Shown: piece after piece, positions 25,896 through 32,626 of the stretch | Layout: every line of letters starts with the position of its first letter | Numbering within the stretch: position 1 is the first letter of the stretch | DNA from: Hymenobacter canadensis | GTDB lineage: Bacteria; Bacteroidota; Bacteroidia; Cytophagales; Hymenobacteraceae | Direction of reading: 5' to 3' | DNA length: 64,000 nt | NCBI RefSeq assembly: GCF_027359925.1 | Contig: NZ_CP114767.1 | Span: 3,534,001 to 3,598,000, forward strand | Notes under the pieces: model-generated | What the model saw: the letters and a program-made list of their open reading frames with translations, nothing else | Told to the model about the DNA's origin: nothing | Databases searched by the model: none | Made by a program: the position numbers and the translations under genes

Positions 25896-26282
25896 ATGCC
25901 ACATCAAGGCGAAATACTCCAGGAGGCCATCAAAAACAGCGGTATTTCCATCACACGTATTGTGGATGGACTGGGTATTACACGGCCTACCATCTACCGT
26001 AAATTCAAGGAAGAGACACTTGATTACGGATTTGTAAAGAAGGTAGGAGATATTATCGGACACGACTTTTCCAGCGACTTTACAGTTGTTCAGCAAGTGT
26101 CTTTGCCGTTTGTAACACAACGGGCTGATGTTACAGCTTTGCCCATTGTAACAAATAGAGATGCTTCTGTATCACAACCTGAGCCAGATACCGCTAAACA
26201 GCTTTTAGCTCTGCAGACCAAGTACATTTCCCTGCTGGAAGCCTATAATGAACTACTGTTGAAAGTGTATGGGCCTAGGTGA
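25896..26282 (+). CDS. Small helix-turn-helix DNA-binding protein
   Basis: 128-residue protein. Residues about 5-55 form an HTH: ILQEAIKNSGISITRIVDGL then GITRPTIYRKFKEET, with the recognition helix around RPTIYRKF. A short linker and a C-terminal helix (QLLALQTKYISLLEAYNELL) that may dimerise follow. Three TGTWACA motifs lie inside the gene at 26111, 26129 and 26147, exactly 18 bp apart, encoding VT pairs with AT-rich codons (GTA/GTT, ACA) unlike neighbouring genes. Low GC suggests recent acquisition or unusual selection. The ATG at 25896 is chosen because homology to HTH proteins begins there. Its stop codon is six bases before a parS-like site. Regulator or nucleoid protein; target unknown. 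Confidence 0.72.
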   Translation: MPHQGEILQEAIKNSGISITRIVDGLGITRPTIYRKFKEETLDYGFVKKVGDIIGHDFSSDFTVVQQVSLPFVTQRADVTALPIVTNRDASVSQPEPDTAKQLLALQTKYISLLEAYNELLLKVYGPR

Positions 26283-26288
26283 CAAAAT

Positions 26289-26304
26289 TGTTCCACGTGA
26301 AACA
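26289..26304. other. parS: parS-like site (ParB binding)
   Basis: TGTTCCACGTGAAACA fits the bacterial parS consensus TGTTNCACGTGAAACA at every fixed position. It is intergenic, six bases after the HTH gene stop. It lies about 26 kb from the putative origin, as expected for ParABS systems. parA and parB are not in the window. I found no second equally good copy. Confidence 0.75.
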
Positions 26305-26404
26305 TTTTTGTCTGTATTACGGTAGGATTTTAACCTCAAGCCTACAGGTGGGAGAGCTGAAAGCAGGAGGGAAGATGGGTGGGGCTGCAGGGCTCTGAAG
26401 CACA

Positions 26405-26457
26405 AAAAGCAGCGGGGCGCAGCAGAGTAAATCTGCTGCGCCCCGCTGCTTTTATTA
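26405..26457. terminator. Strong bidirectional terminator
   Basis: Perfect 22-bp stem AAAAGCAGCGGGGCGCAGCA... at 26405-26426 pairing with 26432-26453, five-base loop. Between the convergent HTH and thioesterase genes. Confidence 0.92.
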
Positions 26458-26485
26458 GTTCTCTGCATGGTGAGAGAGGAGCGGG

Positions 26486-27049
26486 CTAATAGCTGATTTG
26501 GCACCGCTCATTCTCCAGCATATGGAGGAGGCTGTCGGCGTGCATGCCGGTTCGGGCATCGTTGAATTGGCGGAGGTATTGGGCGTTGAACTCCCGCCGC
26601 TTGATGGCTTCCACGAACCGTCGGGTGTCGTCCGGCGTTTCGAGCAACAGGCCCGGTACCGGAGTCGGACGGCCTTCGTCGTCCTTGGCCACCATCGTGA
26701 AGTAAGAGGTGTTGGTGTGCTTCACGGTGCCGGTTCTTACGTCTTCGGCAATGACCTTGATGCCGACCAGCAGCGAGGTGCGACCCACGTAGTTTACCGA
26801 GGCCAGCAACGACACCAGTTCTCCCACGGCCACCGGTTGCAGGAAGTTCACCCCATCGACACTGACCGTGACGCAGTAAGTGCCCGCGTGTTTGGAAGCC
26901 GCCGCGTAGGCGACCTTATCCATGAGCGAAAGCAGGATGCCGCCATGGATCTTGCCGCCGAAATTGGCGTACGAGGGAATCATGAGCTCGGTGAGCGTAA
27001 CCCGGGAATATGACACGGGTCGAAAGTCGGGAAGAGGGTAGGGGAGCAT
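26486..27049 (-). CDS. Acyl-CoA thioesterase, hotdog fold
   Basis: 187-residue protein of the YciA/BFIT-type hotdog family that hydrolyses acyl-CoA. Hotdog hallmark: YANFGGKIHGGILLSLMDK, with the catalytic-region Asp, then an alpha helix AYAAASKHA and beta strands VSVDGVNFLQPV and NTSYFTMVA. The tail after about 150 is extended and charged. Start: MLPYPLPDF at 27049; an alternative at 27076 (MFLPPLAV) adds nine residues, and longer forms are low-complexity. A TACCTTGC element about 45 bases upstream on this strand may be its promoter. Confidence 0.85.
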   Translation of the reverse strand: MLPYPLPDFRPVSYSRVTLTELMIPSYANFGGKIHGGILLSLMDKVAYAAASKHAGTYCVTVSVDGVNFLQPVAVGELVSLLASVNYVGRTSLLVGIKVIAEDVRTGTVKHTNTSYFTMVAKDDEGRPTPVPGLLLETPDDTRRFVEAIKRREFNAQYLRQFNDARTGMHADSLLHMLENERCQISY

Positions 27050-27543
27050 AGGCACAGCAAGTGGAGGGAGAAACATTCCGGCAGTAGCATTGCCGGACCT
27101 GTGCAAGGTAAGAGGGCTTGCTAGGTCAGGACACAATGCGGTATGCCTGCCGCTATGCCTAGCCTCAGGTAGCGGAACAGCCGGGCCAAAGCGGGAACCG
27201 GCAAGCCGCACAGCCGTAGCAAAGCCAAGTTGCGGAGAAGCTCCGGTCTGATGACTCTTTCAGCCGTCGGTTCGGTGGTGGAATGCACGAGGTGGCTGCG
27301 GCTGTCAAGGCGGGCCATGTACGCCTGCGACGACCGGTCCGACGGCTTGAAGGTGCCGCCAAACTGGAGCCTTTGCCAGTGGCCGCCGCATCATCCGCCG
27401 CTTGTTTCAGCTAAGCTGGTAGGCAAGGTGAGCTAGGCTGCGCACTGCGATGTCGGATGATATGCTCAATAAATGCTGGTACAAGCCGCGCGCTCGGAGA
27501 GAAGCCTGATAAAGCAGAGGTGCGCAGCCGGGATGCGAAGTGC
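27050..27543. other. Gap of about 490 bp without a clear gene
   Basis: No recognisable protein or RNA. A minus-strand frame 27121-27318 (65 codons, ending GIAAGIPHCVLT) is open and Arg/Leu-rich, and its reading could extend upstream without an ATG, so it may be a decayed gene. I see no tRNA-like cloverleaf or strong palindrome. Confidence 0.4.
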
Positions 27544-27861
27544 TTATAGGAACACAACTTCTTTGATAACGGCTTCGCCTACCTCGTCATTGATGAGCTG
27601 CATCACGCGGGTCTTGGCCATCACCAGCTCATGCTTGAGCGGGGCCGAGGAAAGCCGCACGAAGAGCTTGCCGTTGCTTACGTACACTTCCTGCGTCTTT
27701 AGGGCCACGGCCTTTCCCATCACCTTCTCCCAACTGCCAACTACCGTTACTTCGTTGAGCTTGCCCTGCAGGCGGTAAGCCTTCAGCAAGGCCTGGATGC
27801 TGTCTTTCAAAGACACAATATCGGCACGACGTGAGTTTTCGGAGTTGCTAGGTTTCTTCAC
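27544..27861 (-). CDS. DciA/DUF721 family protein, probable helicase loader
   Basis: 105-residue protein of the DUF721 family. Core: LKDSIQALLKAYRLQGKLNEVTVVGSWEKVMG, a helical KH-like N-terminal half, then VYVSNGKLFVRLSSAPLKHEL and ARTRVMQLIN-like ending. In bacteria without DnaC or DnaI, DciA loads the replicative helicase DnaB onto the origin. It lies directly downstream of recF on the same strand, a recurrent pairing. Promoter-like TACCTTTG and TATCTTTC elements lie between the two genes. Its closeness to the putative origin and parS fits a replication role. Confidence 0.88.
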   Translation of the reverse strand: MKKPSNSENSRRADIVSLKDSIQALLKAYRLQGKLNEVTVVGSWEKVMGKAVALKTQEVYVSNGKLFVRLSSAPLKHELVMAKTRVMQLINDEVGEAVIKEVVFL

Positions 27862-27917
27862 GTCGGTGCGGTATAATGATGCGCGAAAGATACTGCCGCG
27901 CGCAGCGAAGCAGCTCC

Positions 27918-27925
27918 CAAAGGTA
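27918..27925 (-). promoter_or_regulatory. Candidate -7 element for dciA
   Basis: Minus strand TACCTTTG, exact TAnnTTTG, 57 bases upstream of the dciA start and just after the recF stop. A second weaker TATCTTTC (27892-27885) is closer. The two genes may thus also be transcribed separately. Confidence 0.45.
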
Positions 27926-27942
27926 CGATGCCCTGGCGCGGC

Positions 27943-29067
27943 TTACACCGCCCGCACTGTACCGCCTTCCACCCGAAACCGATTGATCTGCTCGGTGATA
28001 CTGGCCAGCGCCAGATCGGTGCGGTCGAGGTGAGTGTCGGTCAGAAAGATCTGTCCGAAGGTATGGTCGGCGACCAGCTGTAGGAGCCGCACAATGCGCT
28101 TCTCGTCCAGCCGATCGAAAATGTCGTCGAGCAGGAGCAGAGGTTTCTGCTGGTTGCGCGCCGCCAGGATTTCAAACTGCGCTAGCTTCAGCGCAATGAC
28201 GTAGGACTTCTGCTGGCCCTGCGAGCCGTAGCTCTTCACCGGCAGCCCGTCCATCAGAAACACGAAGTCGTCTTTATGCGGGCCGGCAGTGGTGCGCTGC
28301 AGCGCCAGGTCTTTGCGCTCCTGAATCCGGAGCAGTTTGGCGAAGTCGGTTTCGGGCAGCTCACTCTTATAGGTGAGCAACACCTGTTCGCGGCCGTCGG
28401 CCAGCAGCTGGTAGTGGCGCTGGAAGAGCGGCTCGAAGTCCAACAGAAACTGCTGGCGGGCGGCTACCAGCTGCAGGCCCAGCGGCACCAGCTGCTCGTC
28501 CAGCACCAGCAGGTAGTCCCGGTCGTAACCACCCTGGCGCTCGGCAGCCAGCTTGAGCAGCGAGTTGCGCTGCCGCAGAATATGGTTGTAAGAAATGAGC
28601 AGCTCTAAGTAGGCGTGGTCTAGCTGCGAGATGAGGCTGTCGAAATACTTGCGCCTCTCCTCGCTGCCCTGCCGGATCAGGTCGGTGTCGTAAGGCGAAA
28701 TGAGCACGGCCGGGTAGCGGCCGATGTGGTCGGCTATTCGGTCGTAGGGTTGCTTATTGCGCGACACCGCCTTTTTCTGCCCGGCCCGCAAGCTCACCTG
28801 AATGGTCTCCGACTCAGTTGCCGGGGTCGCCGCATCGGTGGGCTGGAAGCGGCCCTTCACCACAAAGAATTCTTCACCTTGCTTGATGCTCTGGGCATCA
28901 ACCGAGGTGAAGGCGCTCTTTGTCAGGGAGAGGTAATGAATGGCGTCGAGCAGGTTAGTCTTGCCGCTGCCATTGTCGCCGATGAAGCAATTGATGCGGG
29001 GCGACAGGCGTAAATTCGCTTCGTCGTAGTTTTTAAAGAACAGAAGCTGCAGGCTTTCCAGTATCAT
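27943..29067 (-). CDS. recF: DNA replication and repair protein RecF
   Basis: 374-residue SMC-like ATPase that helps load RecA at single-stranded gaps with RecO and RecR. Walker A GDNGSGKTN (30-38), ABC-type signature SYGSQGQQKSYVIALKLAQ, and Walker B LLLLDDIFDRLDEKR are all present. The start at 29067 (MILESLQLLFFKNY) matches the family N-terminus; an in-frame codon at 29088 adds seven residues. It is divergent from pdhA with a 68-base shared upstream region. recF often lies near origins, although here no dnaA or dnaN is adjacent within the window. Confidence 0.95.
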   Translation of the reverse strand: MILESLQLLFFKNYDEANLRLSPRINCFIGDNGSGKTNLLDAIHYLSLTKSAFTSVDAQSIKQGEEFFVVKGRFQPTDAATPATESETIQVSLRAGQKKAVSRNKQPYDRIADHIGRYPAVLISPYDTDLIRQGSEERRKYFDSLISQLDHAYLELLISYNHILRQRNSLLKLAAERQGGYDRDYLLVLDEQLVPLGLQLVAARQQFLLDFEPLFQRHYQLLADGREQVLLTYKSELPETDFAKLLRIQERKDLALQRTTAGPHKDDFVFLMDGLPVKSYGSQGQQKSYVIALKLAQFEILAARNQQKPLLLLDDIFDRLDEKRIVRLLQLVADHTFGQIFLTDTHLDRTDLALASITEQINRFRVEGGTVRAV

Positions 29068-29135
29068 GCGCGGGGTTCGGAATTGCAATCATTTTACGTA
29101 CTTTCGCATCCCAAACGCGAACAACTGAAAGCAAG

Positions 29136-30323
29136 ATGGCGGAGACGAAAGTAAAGGCTGCCCCCAAGGCTTCCAACTCGGTGAAGAAAACGCCGACCCA
29201 GAAAGCCGTAGCCAAAAGCGACGCGGTTACCAAAACGGTAACCCAGCCTGATCCGGTGTTGCCGCCCGCTAACGGCGCGGCTCCTGCCGCTACGAAAAAA
29301 GGCGGCAAGTCGGCGAAAGCCGCTGGTTCAGCCAAGCCGAAGTTTTCCAAGGAAATCTACATGCGCTGGTACGAGCAAATGCAGCTCATGCGCAAGTTTG
29401 AGGAGAAAGCCGGCCAGCTATACGGGCAGCAGAAGATTAAAGGCTTCTGCCACCTCTACATCGGGCAGGAAGCCTGCGCCGCCGGTGCCGTTTCAGCCCT
29501 GACCAAATCCGATAAGTGGATTACCGCTTACCGCGACCATGCCCACCCGTTGGCCCTGGGCACCTCGCCCGACGCCATCATGGCGGAACTGTACGCCAAG
29601 GCCACCGGCTGCTCCAAAGGCAAAGGCGGCTCGATGCACATCTTCGACAAGGAGGTGAATTTCATCGGCGGCCACGGCATCGTGGGCGCGCAGGTGCCGA
29701 TGGGTGCCGGCATTGCCTTCGCCGAGAAATACAACAAGACCGGCAACGTGTGCATCTGCTACATGGGCGACGGTGCCGTGCGCCAGGGCGCCCTGCATGA
29801 AGCCTTCAACATGGCCATGCTCTGGAAACTGCCCGTCATCTTCGTGGTGGAAAACAACGGCTACGCTATGGGCACCTCGGTGCAGCGCACTTCCAACGTG
29901 ACGGAGCTCTACCACATCGGCCGCGGCTACGATATGCCGTCGGAGCCGGTGAACGGCATGAGCGTGGAAGACGTGCACGACGCCGTGGCCCGCGCCGCTG
30001 AGCGCGCCCGCGCCGGCGAAGGCCCCACGTTCCTGGAGTTCAAAACCTACCGCTACAAAGGCCACTCGATGAGTGACCCGGCCAAGTACCGCACCAAAGA
30101 CGAGCTGGAAGATTACCGCTCGCGGGACGTCATCGAATCGGTGCGCCACACCATCCTCACCAACAATATGGCTACCGAGGACGACCTCACGGCCATTGAT
30201 GAGAAGATCAAGGCGCAGGTGCTAAAGTCGGTGGAATTTGCCGAAACGTCTCCCTATCCTACTGCCGACGAGCTCTACAAAGACGTGTACGTGCAGCAGG
30301 ATTATCCTTACATCCGCGACTAG
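29136..30323 (+). CDS. pdhA: Pyruvate dehydrogenase E1 component, alpha subunit
   Basis: 395-residue thiamine-diphosphate enzyme subunit that decarboxylates pyruvate for acetyl-CoA. The TPP motif GDGAVRQGALHEAFN ... VVENNGYAMGTS is intact, with the phosphorylation-loop-like YRYKGHSMSDPAKYR near the end. An N-terminal extension of about 68 residues, rich in Lys, Ala, Thr and Pro, precedes the usual start KEIYMRWYEQM and is probably disordered. No beta subunit or E2 gene follows; the neighbour is a TPR protein 51 bases downstream. A TACTTTCG element at 29099-29106 may be the promoter. Confidence 0.93.
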   Translation: MAETKVKAAPKASNSVKKTPTQKAVAKSDAVTKTVTQPDPVLPPANGAAPAATKKGGKSAKAAGSAKPKFSKEIYMRWYEQMQLMRKFEEKAGQLYGQQKIKGFCHLYIGQEACAAGAVSALTKSDKWITAYRDHAHPLALGTSPDAIMAELYAKATGCSKGKGGSMHIFDKEVNFIGGHGIVGAQVPMGAGIAFAEKYNKTGNVCICYMGDGAVRQGALHEAFNMAMLWKLPVIFVVENNGYAMGTSVQRTSNVTELYHIGRGYDMPSEPVNGMSVEDVHDAVARAAERARAGEGPTFLEFKTYRYKGHSMSDPAKYRTKDELEDYRSRDVIESVRHTILTNNMATEDDLTAIDEKIKAQVLKSVEFAETSPYPTADELYKDVYVQQDYPYIRD

Positions 30324-30374
30324 TTCTGCCGCGAGCCTCCCCAGGTTTCGGCCCTCGTTTTCCAGTTACTTCTC

Positions 30375-31145
30375 ATGTCGAAGATTCCTTACACGGGTAA
30401 AACACCCGGCGCCCGTCAGCCTCAGCAGCCCGTATCGGCCGATCCGCTAGGACAAGAAACCTATGCCACGGAGCACCCGATGCTGGAAGACCCGGACGCG
30501 CTGGCCGTGCGCCTGGCCGACTCGGAGAATTTCCTGCGCCGCAACAAGAACGTGCTGCTAGGCTTGCTGACGGTAGTGGTGCTGGCCATTGTGGGGGCGT
30601 TTGCCTTCTACACCTGGCGGGCTTCGCAGGACACCAAGGCGCAGGCCGTGATGTTCCAGGCCGTGAACTACTGGGAAGCCGACTCGCTGCAGAAGGCCAT
30701 GAAAGGCGACGGCCAGAACCCGGGCCTGGAGACGGTAGCCAACGAGTACGGCGGCACTAAGGCCGGCAACCTCGCCAACTTCTACGCCGGTGTGGCCGCC
30801 CTCAAGCAGGGCCAGTACAAAGCCGCTGCCGACTACCTCGAAGACTTCTCTTCCGACGACCTGCTGGTGCAGGCCCGCGCCTACTCGCTGCTCGGCGACG
30901 CCAACCTGGAGCTGAACAAGCCCCAGGAAGCCGCCGACTTCTACAGCAAAGCCGCCAACCACAACGCCAACGAGCAGTTCACGCCGGTATACCTGCTGAA
31001 GGAAGCCACCGCCCGCGAGCTGGCCAAAGACACGGAAGGCGCCCTAAAAGCCTACGACCGCATCATCACGGAGTATCCGGCTGCGTTTGAGGTGAACGAG
31101 GCCCGCCAGTATAAGGCGCGCGTGGAAGCCATGAGCGGTAAGTAG
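30375..31145 (+). CDS. TPR-containing membrane-anchored protein
   Basis: 256-residue protein with a Pro/Gln-rich cytoplasmic N-terminus (about 1-55), one membrane helix (VLLGLLTVVVLAIVGAFAFYTW, 58-80) and a periplasmic tetratricopeptide domain: repeats around NLANFYAGVAALKQGQYKAA, VQARAYSLLGDANLELNKPQ and VYLLKEATARELAKDTEGAL. The plan resembles YfgM/Tol-Pal-accessory type proteins, which act as chaperone partners at the inner membrane. It starts 51 bases after pdhA and is followed by a terminator, so it may be transcribed with pdhA. No functional link is known to me. Confidence 0.85.
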   Translation: MSKIPYTGKTPGARQPQQPVSADPLGQETYATEHPMLEDPDALAVRLADSENFLRRNKNVLLGLLTVVVLAIVGAFAFYTWRASQDTKAQAVMFQAVNYWEADSLQKAMKGDGQNPGLETVANEYGGTKAGNLANFYAGVAALKQGQYKAAADYLEDFSSDDLLVQARAYSLLGDANLELNKPQEAADFYSKAANHNANEQFTPVYLLKEATARELAKDTEGALKAYDRIITEYPAAFEVNEARQYKARVEAMSGK

Positions 31146-31188
31146 AATCGCAGCTTTTGCAGAGTAAACGGATTGCACAGCTAGCAGA

Positions 31189-31222
31189 GGAAAGGACGGT
31201 CCGGTACCGTCCTTTCCTTTTT
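31189..31222 (+). terminator. Intrinsic terminator after the TPR gene
   Basis: Perfect 12-bp stem GGAAAGGACGGT / ACCGTCCTTTCC with loop CCGGT, then TTTTT. Confidence 0.88.
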
Positions 31223-31337
31223 AATGTTTCCTGAGCGGCTCTGATTGTTCTGCGTTCTGCGTGTTCCAGTCTAGGCCAATCAGCCAGCCCGTCTTTAAAT
31301 CTGTGTCATCCCCTTTAATCTGCAACATCCGCGATTT

Positions 31338-31814
31338 ATGGCAACTGCCCTCAAAAACCTGAGCGACTACAACTCCGACCACTTCATCGACATTTCCGAC
31401 AAACGGTTCGGGTTGGTAGTGGCCGAGTGGAACCGCGAAATCACAGACACCCTTGCGCAGGGCGCCTACGACACGCTCATCAAGCACGGCGCCAAGGAAG
31501 AGAATATCTTCCGCAACACGGTGCCCGGCAGCTTCGAGCTGACGTTGGGCGCGCAGCTGCTGGCCCAGCACGAGCAGATTGACGCCGTCATCTGCCTGGG
31601 CGTGGTCATCAAGGGCGAAACCAAGCACGACGACTACATCTGCCACGCCGTGGCCAGTGGCATCACCAACGTGGGCCTCAAGTTCAATAAGCCGGTCATC
31701 TTCGGGCTGGTGACCACCAACACGCTGGAGCAGGCCTGGGACCGGGCCGGTGGCAAGCATGGCAACAAAGGAGTGGAAGGCGCTGTGGCCGCCATTCATA
31801 TGTTGAGCTTCTGA
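31338..31814 (+). CDS. ribH: 6,7-dimethyl-8-ribityllumazine synthase
   Basis: 158-residue enzyme joining ribityl-diaminouracil and dihydroxybutanone phosphate, the penultimate step of riboflavin synthesis; forms icosahedral or pentameric assemblies. Family motifs: the VVAEWNRE start-of-domain, VPGSFELTLGAQ, CLGVVIKGETKHDDYICHAVASGI with the catalytic His region, and KPVIFGLVTTNTLEQAWDRAGGKHGNKG. Length is typical. No other rib genes are nearby, and I see no FMN riboswitch in the 115 bases between the upstream terminator and the start. Confidence 0.95.
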   Translation: MATALKNLSDYNSDHFIDISDKRFGLVVAEWNREITDTLAQGAYDTLIKHGAKEENIFRNTVPGSFELTLGAQLLAQHEQIDAVICLGVVIKGETKHDDYICHAVASGITNVGLKFNKPVIFGLVTTNTLEQAWDRAGGKHGNKGVEGAVAAIHMLSF

Positions 31815-32060
31815 GGCCAGGGCGCGGGAGCGCTCGAAAACCAACCTGCCACCAAGTGATTGTCAGACAAAAGCGTAGCTTTGCGCCCGAAAAAGGCGGC
31901 AGGCACAAGTGCTTTCCGGCAAATACCGCCTACAGCCTGGACTTAGTGATAAACTAATTTCTGTAGCCAGCTGTTAGCGCAAGCATCTGGACGGAGGCCC
32001 GCTGCTTTCATCGCCGCATCTTCTCTCTCCCATTTTTAGTTTACTTTTTCTGACCCCGAC

Positions 32061-32444
32061 ATGAGTGACGAAACCATACGCTATTCCAGAGAAGATTTGG
32101 CTGAATTCGAGCAGATCATTCAGGATAAGCTGACCGCCGCCCGCAAAGAAGTATCCTTCATTAAGGAAACGCTGAGCCGCAAAAACGATTCGGGTACCGA
32201 CAATACGGCTTCGTCCAGCAAGGTGCTGGAAGATGGCGCTGATACGGCCGAAAAGGAAAGCCTCAACCAGCTGGCGTCGCGTCAGATGAAATTCATCCAG
32301 CAGCTCGAAAATGCGCTGGTGCGCATCAAGAACGGCACCTATGGCGTGTGCATCGGCACCGGCAAGCTGATTCCGAAGGAGCGGCTGCGCGCCGTACCGC
32401 ACACCCAGCATTCGATTGAAGCTAAAATGGCCCGTCGCGACTAG
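32061..32444 (+). CDS. TraR/DksA-like protein without the cysteine cluster
   Basis: 127-residue protein of the Bacteroidota DksA-like type, thought to bind RNA polymerase in the secondary channel. An N-terminal coiled-coil (DLAEFEQIIQDKLTAARKE) is followed by the RQMKFIQQLENALVRIKNGTYGVC core and GKLIPKERLRAVPHT, the DksA signature. Only one Cys remains where classical DksA has four zinc ligands. The 246 bases upstream (from 31815) contain TAGCTTTG (31876-31883), a candidate -7 element 178 bases before the start. In many Bacteroidota this gene lies between ileS and lspA; here it is 16 kb away. Confidence 0.85.
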   Translation: MSDETIRYSREDLAEFEQIIQDKLTAARKEVSFIKETLSRKNDSGTDNTASSSKVLEDGADTAEKESLNQLASRQMKFIQQLENALVRIKNGTYGVCIGTGKLIPKERLRAVPHTQHSIEAKMARRD

Positions 32445-32626
32445 TTCCGACGGTTGTACTACCAGCGCCCGGGTTTTCGGCCGGCCTTCCTCCTGCAGGA
32501 AGTCAGGCTGTGAGCCCGGGCACTGTTTTCTGGTTGGGTTAGTTGTTATCGGGACCCAATCGGTTATCTTCCTGATACATCTGTTTTCACCTGTACCGTA
32601 GCGATACGGCACTCATCCTTGCAACC

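Noticed and set aside
31223..31337. FMN riboswitch before ribH
   Set aside because: The 115-base leader has none of the conserved FMN-element helices I could identify.
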